Source of the DNA: HGM11367 sp964600435 | GTDB taxonomy: Bacteria; Bacillota; Clostridia; Christensenellales; UBA1242 | Assembly (NCBI GenBank): GCA_964600435.1 | Contig: CAZRJB010000006.1 | Coordinates: 1-64,000 of the forward strand | Direction of reading: 5' to 3' | Length of the DNA: 64,000 nt | Shown here: in pieces, positions 23,603-32,337 of the stretch | How positions within the stretch are numbered: position 1 is the first letter of the stretch | Layout of the letters: every line of letters begins with the position of its first letter | Program-made: the position numbers and the translations under genes | Notes under the pieces: model-generated | Seen by the model: only the letters and a program-made list of their open reading frames with translations | Told to the model about the DNA's origin: nothing | The model's database searches: none

Positions 23603-24652
23603 ATGAAGTCGTTGCTTAAGTGCTTTAAGGACATAAAAAAATATGACAACATAGCAATTTTTGCTCACATGTCGCCTGATGCCGATGCTCTTGCATCTGC
23701 AGTTGCACTAAAAAAATTAATAAAACTAAACCTGCCAGAAAACAATAAAATTATAGATTTGTTTTTTGATTACGATGAACTTAGTGACATTAACGGCGCC
23801 ATTGTTAAGGGTGTTGTTCACAACTATCAACGTTGTCACAACTACGATTTAGCAATTGCTCTCGATTGTGCTTCGCTTTCTAGATTGGGTAAATATAAAG
23901 ACTTGTTTTTAAATTGCAAAAACAAAATAAACTTTGACCATCATGCAACCAACGAAAATTATGCAAACAACAACATTGTTTTAAAAACATCTTCAACATG
24001 TGAAGGTATATATTTGGTTTGTAAAAATAATAATCTTGTTGTTTCTGACGATGTTTGTAGTTTAATATATTCTGGAATTATAACCGACACAAACAATTTA
24101 ACGCAAGGGACCATCACCATTCAAACTCATAAAATAATAACTGAATTTTTAGAGCGAAAAATTGATTTGGATGCATTAAACGAACATTTTTTTAAAAACA
24201 ATACAAAATCTAAGGCAATGCTTTTAAAAAAAGCGCTAGATTCTTTAAGGTTTTTTTCTAAAGATAGAATTGCCATAATGAAGTTAACAAAAGATAATCT
24301 TTCCAGTTGTGAGGCAACCAAAGAAGATACTTTAGGAATTGTAAATCACGGAATTGAAATTAAAGGAGTTGACATTGCTGTTTTGGCAATCCGCCAGGCT
24401 GATAACTCGTTTTATGTTAGTTTAAGAGGTAAAAACAATGTTGACGTTGCCAAAATTGCTGTTGAAATGGGTGGCGGCGGACATACACAAATTGCTGCTT
24501 TTCAGTGGAACGGGTTATATTCTCAAATGTTGGAAAAACTTTTAAGCGTGTGCAAAACAGAACTAGAAAATCATCCACACGTTTTAATGGAAGATTTGTT
24601 TGTTGGAGATGATGAAGATGAAATTTCAACAACCAACCAATATAAAATTTAA
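23603..24652 (+). CDS. DHH/DHHA1 phosphoesterase, NrnA-like
   Basis: 349 residues. It is expected to hydrolyse short oligonucleotides or dinucleotides such as pApA (nanoRNase/NrnA family). Metal-binding motifs are visible: IFAHMSPDADAL (H22, D26, D28), ALDCASLSRLG, FDHHATNENYA (the DHH motif) and, in the C-terminal DHHA1 domain, GGGGHTQIAAF. AAGGAG precedes the ATG at 23603. It is a single gene with its own promoter and a terminator about 130 bases downstream. It could be a c-di-AMP phosphodiesterase-type enzyme, though the membrane and GGDEF parts of GdpP are absent. Confidence 0.88.
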   Translation: MKSLLKCFKDIKKYDNIAIFAHMSPDADALASAVALKKLIKLNLPENNKIIDLFFDYDELSDINGAIVKGVVHNYQRCHNYDLAIALDCASLSRLGKYKDLFLNCKNKINFDHHATNENYANNNIVLKTSSTCEGIYLVCKNNNLVVSDDVCSLIYSGIITDTNNLTQGTITIQTHKIITEFLERKIDLDALNEHFFKNNTKSKAMLLKKALDSLRFFSKDRIAIMKLTKDNLSSCEATKEDTLGIVNHGIEIKGVDIAVLAIRQADNSFYVSLRGKNNVDVAKIAVEMGGGGHTQIAAFQWNGLYSQMLEKLLSVCKTELENHPHVLMEDLFVGDDEDEISTTNQYKI

Positions 24653-24781
24653 TAAAATTCAAAACAAAATTGAAAAATATGCAAACTGGTTATTAACAAA
24701 ATGCAAACCTGGTTTTTGTGAACAAAGTAAAATTGCATATTTGATATAGACATATTATTTAGATAAAAATAAAAAAATTTT

Positions 24782-24821
24782 TAAGACAAACAAAGTTTTT
24801 AAATTTTGTTTGTCTTTTTTT
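24782..24821 (+). terminator. Intrinsic terminator in the 24653-25021 gap
   Basis: AAGACAAACAAA pairs with TTTGTTTGTCTT and ends in a T run. The rest of this 369-base gap holds one copy of a dispersed repeat (24825-24852) and AT-rich sequence with no gene. Confidence 0.75.
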
Positions 24822-24824
24822 AGG

Positions 24825-24852
24825 CATGCAAGAACGAAGCGAATGAAATGAG
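24825..24852. repeat. Dispersed 28-bp repeat, copy 1
   Basis: The 28-bp element beginning CATGCAAGAACGAAGC recurs at 47766-47793 with three differences, all G to A. Both copies lie directly after an intrinsic terminator. Confidence 0.5.
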
Positions 24853-25021
24853 CGTTTCTTTCCATATTGCATTTTCGAGAATATTTTTTACAACGCAACC
24901 GTTAAAAAAGAAAAACTAACAAAAAATTACTAAAAATGTTAAAAAAATCAAAAAAAACAAGCAATATTTCTACATTTTTAATATTTTTATAGGCAAAATA
25001 TTATTCAAAGGAGAAAAATCA

Positions 25022-25735
25022 ATGAATAAAAAAATTAAAAATATTGCAATTGTTCTATGCTTGGCTTTATTCTTTTCTTTTTGCTTTTTAATCAAAAATA
25101 ATGTTTTTGCAGACGAGTCGCCATGTTTGGTTATTTGTTCCGGCACGGCAAAAATTGAAGTTGTTGCTGACCATGCAGTTTTAAGTTTCAATTGCAATGT
25201 GTCGTCCGAACAATTCGATAACGGTCAAAATGCAATAAACAATCTTTTTGTTGAAGCAAATTCAAAAGTTAAAAAGTTGGATGAAAACAATTTGGCATAT
25301 ATAACCTACACATCTTGCCACCCATTTTATCAAGACTCTTTAAAAGGATATAAATTTTCAATAAGTTTTGATGTTAAAACCAGCAATTTAAATAGTGTTA
25401 ATGACATAATAAAAGAGATTGGTGAATTGGATAATGTAAGTTTTTATGGGGTTAACTACGAATTGTCTGATTTGCAAAATGTTTATCTTGATGCATTAAC
25501 AAAGGCAAAAGAAGATGCAATAAAAAAAGCACAAGTTTTTAACTCTGGTTTAAAACTAAATGCAATTTTAAAATCTGACATTTATTCTTATTCGTGCGGT
25601 GAAGCAGGAAAAATTTGTGTTGAGTCAACAGTTAAAGGAATTTTTATAGATTCTGATTGTGGAAAATCTGATTCTTCAAATCAAAATTTACCCGAGCAAC
25701 AAGAAAGTGCAAAATCTGTTACAAATTATATTTGA
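25022..25735 (+). CDS. Secreted SIMPL (DUF541) domain protein
   Basis: 237 residues. A signal peptide (MNKKIKNIAIVL, hydrophobic core, cleavage near VFA-DES) is followed by a SIMPL/DUF541 domain: the opening strand CSGTAKIEVVADHAVLSF, the YKFSISFDVKT strand, and the LTKAKEDAIKKAQVF helix typical of the family. SIMPL proteins are periplasmic or surface proteins of poorly known function, linked to oxidative stress or signalling. A strong AAAGGAG precedes the start. It is monocistronic and convergent with the XRE gene that follows. Confidence 0.82.
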   Translation: MNKKIKNIAIVLCLALFFSFCFLIKNNVFADESPCLVICSGTAKIEVVADHAVLSFNCNVSSEQFDNGQNAINNLFVEANSKVKKLDENNLAYITYTSCHPFYQDSLKGYKFSISFDVKTSNLNSVNDIIKEIGELDNVSFYGVNYELSDLQNVYLDALTKAKEDAIKKAQVFNSGLKLNAILKSDIYSYSCGEAGKICVESTVKGIFIDSDCGKSDSSNQNLPEQQESAKSVTNYI

Positions 25736-25742
25736 TTGTTGG

Positions 25743-25943
25743 TTAATCTTTATATTTTTCAAATAAATCGTTTGGTGAACATTCCAAAATATTGCAGAGA
25801 GTTTCTAAATTAGAAAACTTTATGCTTGTTGTTTGGTTGTTTACCAATTTATTAAAATTTTGATAACTTAACCCCATTTGGTTATAAAGCCAATATTTTG
25901 TTTTGTTCTTTTCTTTTAGTATGTCTAAAATTCTTAGTTTCAT
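25743..25943 (-). CDS. Small XRE-family repressor (single HTH)
   Basis: 66 residues, one Cro-type helix-turn-helix: LYNQMGLSYQNFNKLVNNQT, then FSNLETLCNILECSPNDLFE. The frame extends to 26012, but that part encodes a Phe/Ile-rich stretch without a ribosome binding site; AAGGA precedes the ATG at 25943. It is divergent from the BspA-type surface-protein gene. A perfect 14-bp palindrome on that gene's -10 box, inside their shared intergenic region, is its likely operator. Confidence 0.8.
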   Translation of the reverse strand: MKLRILDILKEKNKTKYWLYNQMGLSYQNFNKLVNNQTTSIKFSNLETLCNILECSPNDLFEKYKD

Positions 25944-25991
25944 ATTTATATCCTTACCAATATTTTTTATTATTATAAAAAGAAAAAAAGT

Positions 25992-26022
25992 TTGACATAT
26001 AGATTTACACATTATATAATGT
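25992..26022 (+). promoter_or_regulatory. Promoter of the BspA-type gene with palindromic operator
   Basis: TTGACA (25992-25997), 17 bp, TATAAT (26015-26020): a perfect sigma-A promoter. The palindrome ACATTATATAATGT (26009-26022) covers the -10 box. A repressor there would shut the promoter; the divergent XRE protein (25743-25943) is the obvious candidate. Confidence 0.75.
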
Positions 26023-26026
26023 AGAC

Positions 26027-26212
26027 ATTAGATGTTTTTTATACCTATCAAATTTGGCGAGTGGCTTTATTGAACATCTAAATAACAAATAGGTAAAAAT
26101 TGAAAAAATTGTTTAAAGTTTTTGGAGTTTTCAAAAGCTTTTTTTAGGAAACTTGGTTGGTGTGTATAACAATTAATTTTTACTAAAACAAAAAAAATAA
26201 TGGGGGTAAAAT
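26027..26212 (+). ncRNA. Long structured 5' leader with a pseudoknot (candidate riboswitch)
   Basis: The predicted transcript has about 185 untranslated bases. TTAGATGTT (26028-26036) pairs perfectly with AACATCTAA (26073-26081). Inside that loop TACCTAT (26042-26048) pairs with ATAGGTA (26089-26095) beyond the stem, giving a pseudoknot. Further on, a weak hairpin followed by seven Ts (about 26124-26145) could act as an attenuator. I do not recognise a known riboswitch class. Confidence 0.4.
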
Positions 26213-28912
26213 ATGAAAAAAAGGAAACTGAATATTTTTCTTTTAACATCAGCATTGTGTTTATGCTTTTCAATTATGGGGTTTGGGATTTATGCTTCAA
26301 AACAAGCAAGTTTGACAACTTCTGGAACAGTGGGGTTTAATGCTCACAATTGCGAAGTTGCAATTGTGGGAACAATTGAAAATGCAATGCGTGGTAAAGA
26401 ATTAAATTATGTGGTTGTTGAGAACAATTCCTATTCAAATCAAGGTGCAAACAATAATGAAACGTGGCAAGATAAGTTTGATAAAGGGACGGAACAAGAT
26501 GGAACATTAAAAATTTTGTCTACAAATTCTGTTGATATTTGGAATTTTGGTGATATATATTTTGATGATTGGAATAATGAGGATGATATTATAAAGTCAA
26601 TTATTATAACTTTAGAAATAACAAACTATTCTGATTTTATGGTAAAAGCAAACTTATCTGTTCCAACATTAGACAACATTTCTACCAGTGGCTCAACTTT
26701 AGAAATTATAATTCCAAAAAAATCTGGAACCACGGCACAAACAGGAGTTTTGCAATTGTGTTTAACATTGGTTGATGAAAATGTTGAATTTGTAACGTCT
26801 AATTTGGACTTGCGAGTTGACATTGCAAAATATATAACAGACACTTCATCTGTGGATTTTAATGGCTATGTTTCAAACGGTAAATTTATTATTAATTCTG
26901 TGCCTAGTGGGAGTGGTCAACTGATTATTCCTAGCACAATAATTAAAAATGATAAAGTGTATTCTGTAGATTCGATTGAAGGGGTAAAAACAAATTCTTG
27001 TGCAAAAAATATAAATACATATTCTACTGTGATTATTGAAGAAGGTATAAAAAGTGTTGGAGATTCCGCATTTTACGGATGTTCATCTTTAAATTCTATT
27101 GTTTTTCCAGATAGTTTGGAAAGGGTTGAATATATGAGTTTCTTTCAAACAACTGGTTTAAAGTCGGTTAATCTCAACAAACTTAAATATTTAGGAAGTC
27201 AATCTTTTGCTCTTACCGGGATTGTTGACCTAGAAATCCCAGACACAATTGATGTTTTGGGAGTAGGTGCGTTTAGGCAATCTTCTGTAAAAACTGTTAA
27301 AATCTATTCTCCATCTTACACATATGAGTCGGCTGTTTTAAAAGGGGAATCAATGACTTCGCTAATCTTCTATGCTTGCAAAAGTCTAGAAACTGTTCAA
27401 TATATCTCAGACAAAGTTTGTTCTTACTCTGTTGGTTTTAGAGAATATGATGCATGTACAAAATTAAAAAGTGTTACAATATGTGACGGCTTAGAATATT
27501 TAGATTATCGTTCGTTTTGGGGCTGCACAAGTTTGCAAAGTATTAATTTGCCAGAAGGGTTAACCGAAATTGGGCAATATGCATTTAAAGGTTGCACAAG
27601 TTTGCAAAATATTAAAATTCCAACAACATGCAAAAGTGTGTTAAGACAGGCATTTGCAAATTGCACTGCATTAATAAATGTGGAAATCCCATCCACACTA
27701 GAAAACATTATGATGTTTGCTTTTTTCAGTACCCCTTTTTCAAATAATAATGTAAACACTCCAAAACCATGTTATGACGACTCTAGCAAATATTATTTAA
27801 CCAAAATTAGCACTGACATTGCAGACACAACAACAATCGATAATTATGAAAAAGTAAGTATTTTGCTTAGCGGTGCTTCAAATGCTTATTGGTCAAATGG
27901 TTGGGAAGATTTTGGTACTAATTCAACTTTAACAAATTTGAGTTTTCCTAATTGTGAAGTTATTGGTGGGTATTCATTCATTTTGTGTGATAAGTTAAAA
28001 TCTTTTGATTTGCCAAAATTAAAATATATGGGGGCGGGTTCATTTCATAGTTGCAATCACCTGGATGTTGTTTTGCCTAAGAATTTAATTTTTATTGGAA
28101 ACCAAGCATTTTCAAAAGTAGATGCAGGGGCTGGCACAACTAAAATTACGATTCCTGCAACAACTGTTCAAATAGGTGGTGAATATTTTGTTGGTGATAA
28201 TGAAGAAAATGAAATAATTGGTACACATGTTTTTTATAGATGTGTTGACGCTACTTTAAAAAGTTTTGAAGTAGAAGAAGGAAATCAGCATTTTGTTTCT
28301 CATGAAGGTGTGTTATACACAAAAAACTATAAATATTTAATTGCTTATCCACCTTTAAAAGAGTCTACCGATTATGTTATGCCTGAAGGTTGCATAGATT
28401 GCTTTGAAATGGCATTTGGAAGAACAACAGTTCTTAAAAATTTAACTTTGCCAAATTCTTTTATTATTATTGATGGTCGTAATAGAGAATATAAGTATTC
28501 TTATCATCTAGGCACAAGAGATAACATTATGGCGGGATTGTATCATTCTAATGTTATTGAAAATCTTTATGTTAAAGATGACAATCCAAACTATGTTTCA
28601 ATTAATGGCATGCTGTACACTAAAGACGGCAAAGAATTCTTGGCAAAAGCTCCATATAAATTTAGATATGGAACAATGGTATTTGCAGACTCTTGTGAGC
28701 GTTTGGATTATGATGCTTGCATTTTTGCAAGTGGAGATGGGCAAATTAATGGTATTTGGTTTGGCGGTGGACCTAGTAAAATAATTTTAGGCGAAAATAT
28801 AAAATATATTAGCGATATTATGCTATTAAGATTAAATGAATCAAGTTATACAACAAGAGAAAGTAATTCTCCGTATTTTAATGTTGTTGATAATGTTTAT
28901 GTTAGGGTATAA
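26213..28912 (+). CDS. Secreted BspA-type leucine-rich repeat protein
   Basis: 899 residues. A signal peptide (MKKRKLNIFLLTSALCLCF, cleavage near the IYASKQAS region) is followed by a beta domain (about 35-205, TTSGTVGFNAHNCEVAIVGT) of the type found at the N-terminus of clostridial surface and pilin-like proteins. The rest is LRR_5/BspA repeats: SVGDSAFYGCSSLNSIVFPD, YRSFWGCTSLQSINLPEGLT, YAFKGCTSLQNIKIP. Such proteins act in adhesion or host interaction. No membrane anchor or LPXTG is seen. GGGGGT lies before the ATG. Expression appears controlled by the divergent XRE repressor and a structured leader. Confidence 0.88.
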   Translation: MKKRKLNIFLLTSALCLCFSIMGFGIYASKQASLTTSGTVGFNAHNCEVAIVGTIENAMRGKELNYVVVENNSYSNQGANNNETWQDKFDKGTEQDGTLKILSTNSVDIWNFGDIYFDDWNNEDDIIKSIIITLEITNYSDFMVKANLSVPTLDNISTSGSTLEIIIPKKSGTTAQTGVLQLCLTLVDENVEFVTSNLDLRVDIAKYITDTSSVDFNGYVSNGKFIINSVPSGSGQLIIPSTIIKNDKVYSVDSIEGVKTNSCAKNINTYSTVIIEEGIKSVGDSAFYGCSSLNSIVFPDSLERVEYMSFFQTTGLKSVNLNKLKYLGSQSFALTGIVDLEIPDTIDVLGVGAFRQSSVKTVKIYSPSYTYESAVLKGESMTSLIFYACKSLETVQYISDKVCSYSVGFREYDACTKLKSVTICDGLEYLDYRSFWGCTSLQSINLPEGLTEIGQYAFKGCTSLQNIKIPTTCKSVLRQAFANCTALINVEIPSTLENIMMFAFFSTPFSNNNVNTPKPCYDDSSKYYLTKISTDIADTTTIDNYEKVSILLSGASNAYWSNGWEDFGTNSTLTNLSFPNCEVIGGYSFILCDKLKSFDLPKLKYMGAGSFHSCNHLDVVLPKNLIFIGNQAFSKVDAGAGTTKITIPATTVQIGGEYFVGDNEENEIIGTHVFYRCVDATLKSFEVEEGNQHFVSHEGVLYTKNYKYLIAYPPLKESTDYVMPEGCIDCFEMAFGRTTVLKNLTLPNSFIIIDGRNREYKYSYHLGTRDNIMAGLYHSNVIENLYVKDDNPNYVSINGMLYTKDGKEFLAKAPYKFRYGTMVFADSCERLDYDACIFASGDGQINGIWFGGGPSKIILGENIKYISDIMLLRLNESSYTTRESNSPYFNVVDNVYVRV

Positions 28913-28992
28913 ACAATAATTTGTGTCTTTTTTAACATTTTGTGGAGATGTGGCATAGAGTGTTTTAGAAACAAAAAAATAGGAGGCACAAA

Positions 28993-29289
28993 ATGGCTAA
29001 AATTTGGGGTAATTGTAGTTGTGGAGATATTCCTAAACCATTTAATACATCTTCGGTAAGCACAACAGGCCAAAGAGGCCCAACAGGTCCAACGGGGCCA
29101 ACAGGCCCAACTGGTCCAACTGGTGAGGATGGCTTGGATGGTTTGGATGGGGAAACACCAACATTAACAATTGGAACTGTAACCACAGGTGACCCAGGAA
29201 CACAAGCAGCTGCTAGCATAACTGGAACACCACCAAACTATGTGTTAAACTTGACAATTCCACAAGGACCAACTGGAAGTACGGGCTAA
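28993..29289 (+). CDS. Short collagen-like (G-P-T repeat) protein
   Basis: 98 residues. A short N-terminal stretch with CSC is followed by nine to ten collagen triplets (GPTGPTGPTGPTGPTG, then EDGLDGLDG), and a module PTLTIGTVTTGDPGTQAAAS that recurs in clostridial collagen-like and BclA-type exosporium proteins. It ends in GPTGSTG and TAA with no C-terminal trimerising domain, so it may be truncated or a minimal form. A strong AGGAGG precedes the ATG. It lies 80 bases behind the BspA-type gene and may share its transcript. A spore- or surface-filament role is inferred. Confidence 0.82.
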   Translation: MAKIWGNCSCGDIPKPFNTSSVSTTGQRGPTGPTGPTGPTGPTGEDGLDGLDGETPTLTIGTVTTGDPGTQAAASITGTPPNYVLNLTIPQGPTGSTG

Positions 29290-29295
29290 AACAAG

Positions 29296-29381
29296 CACAG
29301 CATTTAAAATTTAACAAAGTTAAATTTTGCCATTTGTTGTACAAATGGCAGTTTGCAAAAAGTTTACAAACAAATGCTGTG
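29296..29381. repeat. Four-arm inverted-repeat structure (cloverleaf-like)
   Basis: An outer 10-bp stem, CACAGCATTT/AAATGCTGTG (296-305 with 372-381 of the 29,000s), encloses three adjacent hairpins: AAAATTTAAC-AAA-GTTAAATTTT (10 bp), GCCATTTGT-TGT-ACAAATGGC (9 bp) and GTTTG/CAAAC (5 bp). Only one base is unpaired between the arms. It is not a tRNA: no T-loop, no anticodon arm, no CCA. It may be a structured RNA downstream of the collagen-like gene, a recombination site, or a small non-autonomous element. Confidence 0.5.
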
Positions 29382-29402
29382 AATGCTGGAACAAGCAGTG
29401 AT

Positions 29403-29439
29403 AAAATCCAAACCGCAAAAGGCGTGTTTGGGTTTTATT
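29403..29439 (+). terminator. Terminator after the collagen-like gene
   Basis: AAAATCCAAACCGC pairs with GGCGTGTTTGGGTTTT around an AAAA loop and ends in a T-rich tract. Confidence 0.75.
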
Positions 29440-29471
29440 TAGTTGGTCGAAAAAAATTATTAAAATAACCT

Positions 29472-29500
29472 TTGTATTTTTTGATAAAATAGATTAATAT
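29472..29500 (+). promoter_or_regulatory. Promoter of the GNAT gene, giving a leaderless mRNA
   Basis: TTGTAT (29472-29477), 17 bp, TAATAT (29495-29500). The ATG at 29507 is six bases past the -10 box, where transcription should start, and no ribosome binding site is present. Confidence 0.55.
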
Positions 29501-29506
29501 GTAATC

Positions 29507-29992
29507 ATGGAAATTAAATTGTTAGAAAAAAGTGATATAAACATTATAAAAAATCTTTATAATGATATAAGAAATAACACATACACAATTTGGGAAAATG
29601 ATTATCCTAGTAAAGAATTAATTAATTGGGATATAGAAAGAAAAGGTTTGTGGGGAGTTTTTGAAAATGACAATTTGATTGCTATAGGTTTTGCTGGCGA
29701 AAGATGTGAAGATTCAGAAGAAAATTTTCCTTGGAAAGAATCGTTTATAAGGCGAGGGACTTTTGCTAGAATTGGAGTGTCGCCTAAATATCAAAATCAA
29801 GGTGTTGGAACTTTTTTGGTTGAGTATGTTTTGACGAAATTAAAAGACCAAGGGTTTGATGGTGTAAGAATTATGGTTGGTGCTAAAAACATAAATGCAA
29901 AAAAGCTATATTTAAAGTTTGGTTTTAAAAATTGTGGAAAAGTTGAGCGATTTGGTCAAGAATATTTCTTGTTTGAATTAAGATTGATTTAA
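29507..29992 (+). CDS. GNAT-family N-acetyltransferase
   Basis: 161 residues. The acetyl-CoA loop YQNQGVGTFLVEYVL is preceded by the strand FARIGVSPK, and the C-terminal part NINAKKLYLKFGFKNCGK is typical GNAT. The substrate is unknown. It stands alone with its own promoter; the start codon lies at the predicted transcription start, so translation would be leaderless. A terminator follows at 30087-30124. Confidence 0.85.
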   Translation: MEIKLLEKSDINIIKNLYNDIRNNTYTIWENDYPSKELINWDIERKGLWGVFENDNLIAIGFAGERCEDSEENFPWKESFIRRGTFARIGVSPKYQNQGVGTFLVEYVLTKLKDQGFDGVRIMVGAKNINAKKLYLKFGFKNCGKVERFGQEYFLFELRLI

Positions 29993-30086
29993 AAAACAAA
30001 TTTTTTAATTTTGTCTTATGTATGAATTAACTAATTTGTTAATGGTAAAATTCCGAAAAATAATTAACAAAATGGTTTAAATAAGC

Positions 30087-30124
30087 AAAAAACCTCAGTT
30101 TTTGATTTAAAACTAAGGTTTTTA
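30087..30124. terminator. Terminator between convergent genes
   Basis: AAAACCTCAGTTTT pairs with AAAACTAAGGTTTT (one mismatch) with flanking A and T runs. It serves the GNAT gene and the convergent zincin-like gene. Confidence 0.7.
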
Positions 30125-30148
30125 ATTTTTTTATAACAAAATTTTGTG

Positions 30149-31135
30149 TCATTTTGAATTATCAGTCGTTTCCTTTGTGGTCGATTTTATAAATTTTTTA
30201 TAAGCTGCTTGTTTTTCATCTGAAATTATTTGTTTAATTCTTGTAATGTCCATTGCTGTGTCGACGGCTTTTTTTAGTGTATGAACAGACTCTTTTCCTT
30301 TTTTTATATCTCTTAACAACTTGCGAAGATCATTTTCGTATGCAGTGAGTAAATAGTGCCAATCTAGAACTTTTTCGTAACTATTTCCAAATAATCTTTT
30401 TTTGTCTTTGCGCAATGATTTGTCTATCATAATTTTATCTATTAAATAATCTCTATCCAAAGAAGAAACACTAGTGTTTTTTGATTGAATGTGATATAAT
30501 TCGTAAAGTTTTTTAATTCCATAACTATAGGCAACTTTTTCTGTTGGCTGAAAATAATACATAACCATGTTGTATGTATCTTCCAAGTAATCTTTATCAT
30601 ATTTTGGGTCAATATATGGGTTAAGCAGGTTGAATGTGTCTTCCATATAGTTGTTGTGTTCTGTGCTTTCAAATTCTAAATGTTTTAATTCGTGAGCAAT
30701 AATATCAACCAAGGCATATGGAGACTCGTCTCCAATTAAATATTCTGGGTCAACATAAATGCAAGGTCCGCTTTTTTCAAATCTTAACATTCCGCTTGTG
30801 TTTTCTGTTCCGTCAATTTTTTGTAAATCTGCAACAAAAACCATTGGGATAATTGGAATATTAAGTTCTTTAGAAATTTCATGTTGATACCAAAGCATAA
30901 GTGTAATTCTTTTGCTTATATCTAAATTTTTCCAAAAAGGAGTGCATAAAAACATTTTGTAGTTATTTTTGTTGACAGAGAATGTTAGACCATCTTTCTC
31001 AATGCAAAAACTAGACACTTTAGCATTGTTAAAAATCTTTTTTAAAAAAATATTGTTTGCTTCTAAACAAGACTCTGGGCAACCGTCTGTAAAATATTTT
31101 TTAAACAATTCGTGAATTTGGTTATTTTTATCCAT
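30149..31135 (-). CDS. Zincin-like protein with an HExxH motif, otherwise unknown
   Basis: 328 residues, no signal peptide or membrane helix. The segment VDIIAHELKHLEFES contains HELKH (148-152), the zinc-binding HExxH of metallopeptidases, on a predicted helix; nearby acidic residues could give a third ligand. The C-terminal 100 residues are helical and Lys-rich. Cytoplasmic HExxH proteins of this kind sometimes accompany phage or toxin systems (ImmA-like), but no XRE partner is adjacent. The family is not recognised; only the motif is seen. Confidence 0.55.
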   Translation of the reverse strand: MDKNNQIHELFKKYFTDGCPESCLEANNIFLKKIFNNAKVSSFCIEKDGLTFSVNKNNYKMFLCTPFWKNLDISKRITLMLWYQHEISKELNIPIIPMVFVADLQKIDGTENTSGMLRFEKSGPCIYVDPEYLIGDESPYALVDIIAHELKHLEFESTEHNNYMEDTFNLLNPYIDPKYDKDYLEDTYNMVMYYFQPTEKVAYSYGIKKLYELYHIQSKNTSVSSLDRDYLIDKIMIDKSLRKDKKRLFGNSYEKVLDWHYLLTAYENDLRKLLRDIKKGKESVHTLKKAVDTAMDITRIKQIISDEKQAAYKKFIKSTTKETTDNSK

Positions 31136-31263
31136 AATTTTTTTCCTACTTTATATAAAAAATTATACTGTTAAAATTGTTATATGTCAATAGGTGGAAA
31201 TTTATTGAATTCTTTGGTGATAAAGTGGAATATGGATTTTTGTTCTGATTGGAGAAACATAAA

Positions 31264-32337
31264 TTAATTTGTTTTGTTTGTTTTATTTTTTTTAAAAAAC
31301 TCTTCATTTTGCAGCACGATTTCACTTTTTAGGTATTTTTTTGCATTTTTATTGCATTTTTCTGCATTTTTTAGGTCATTTATAGAATAATAGCAATAAC
31401 ACATTTGCAATAGTGGATAATAGTTATAAAACATTGGCTCAACAAATCCACCCTTAAAAACAACATCAGGACAATTTGTCGCAATTTTATACCAATTAAT
31501 TGCTGTTAAATATTCTTTCTTTTCCAGATGAATATCTCCAATTTTGCAACAAACATTAGCACGTGGCGAATCGTAAAAAAATGTGGAAACTAAGCAATTA
31601 TATTGGTTTTTTATGTCATTTTTTAATTTATAACATTCCGACATTAAATAAATGGAATCAATAATGTTTTCAATCCATCCGTTGCCATTGTTAATAAAAT
31701 TATTAATTTCTTTTATGCAGTCGTCTAGTAGCCCATGGTCAAACAATTCTCTTGCGTAGTAATACTGTTCACGTGGTGTAAGTTTTCTATTTTTTAGTAT
31801 TTTTTTATAAATATTTAAATTTCTATCATTATTTTTAATATTTTTTAATTTTTTGTGATTAATTTCAATATTTTTTCGCTCAATTTGTCCAAAAGGGGTT
31901 ATGCATTCATGGACCGCTCCGTTCCAAACTGCCAATTTGCAATTTTTAATTATTCTTTCTCTAAAAAATGAAAATGTTGGTTTTTTACCCATAAATGCTA
32001 CATTGTATTTTAACATGTAAACATCACTGTTTAAATTTTTTTTTAGTTCCAACAGTTGTTTTAAAGATTTTTTTGGAATAATGTCGTCTGCATCTAACCA
32101 CATTATGTAATCTGATGTTGCTTTTTGAAAAGAGAAGTTTCGGGCAAGAGAAAAGTCGTCTTGCCATACAAAGTCATATATTTTGCTGGTGAATTTTTTT
32201 GCAATTTTTTTTGTTTTGTCTGTAGAACCTGTGTCGACAATAACAATTTCATCAAATAATTCTTTGCATGAGTTCAAGCATCTAAAAATGCTCTCTTCTT
32301 CATTTTTGACAATCATACATAAACTAATTGTTGCCAT
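31264..32337 (-). CDS. Family 2 glycosyltransferase with C-terminal TPR-like region
   Basis: 357 residues. The N-terminal GT-A domain reads SLCMIVKNEEESIFRCLNS, then DEIVIVDTGSTDKT, DDFSLARNFSFQKA and MWLDADD, the DxD metal/nucleotide-sugar site. This pattern is that of the SunS-like family 2 group, which glycosylates peptides or other acceptors. From about residue 190 the protein becomes helical with TPR-like spacing. It has no membrane helix. AAGG lies before the ATG. There is no adjacent peptide or polysaccharide gene, so the acceptor is unknown. Confidence 0.85.
   Translation of the reverse strand: MATISLCMIVKNEEESIFRCLNSCKELFDEIVIVDTGSTDKTKKIAKKFTSKIYDFVWQDDFSLARNFSFQKATSDYIMWLDADDIIPKKSLKQLLELKKNLNSDVYMLKYNVAFMGKKPTFSFFRERIIKNCKLAVWNGAVHECITPFGQIERKNIEINHKKLKNIKNNDRNLNIYKKILKNRKLTPREQYYYARELFDHGLLDDCIKEINNFINNGNGWIENIIDSIYLMSECYKLKNDIKNQYNCLVSTFFYDSPRANVCCKIGDIHLEKKEYLTAINWYKIATNCPDVVFKGGFVEPMFYNYYPLLQMCYCYYSINDLKNAEKCNKNAKKYLKSEIVLQNEEFFKKNKTNKTN

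Noticed and set aside
28993..29219. Minus-strand frame opposite the collagen-like gene
   Set aside because: It is the Gly-Pro-Val mirror of the G-P-T triplet repeat, with no ribosome binding site.
29296..29381. Cloverleaf considered as a tRNA or tmRNA-like gene
   Set aside because: There is no T-loop sequence, no seven-base anticodon loop and no CCA; the arm lengths do not fit a tRNA.
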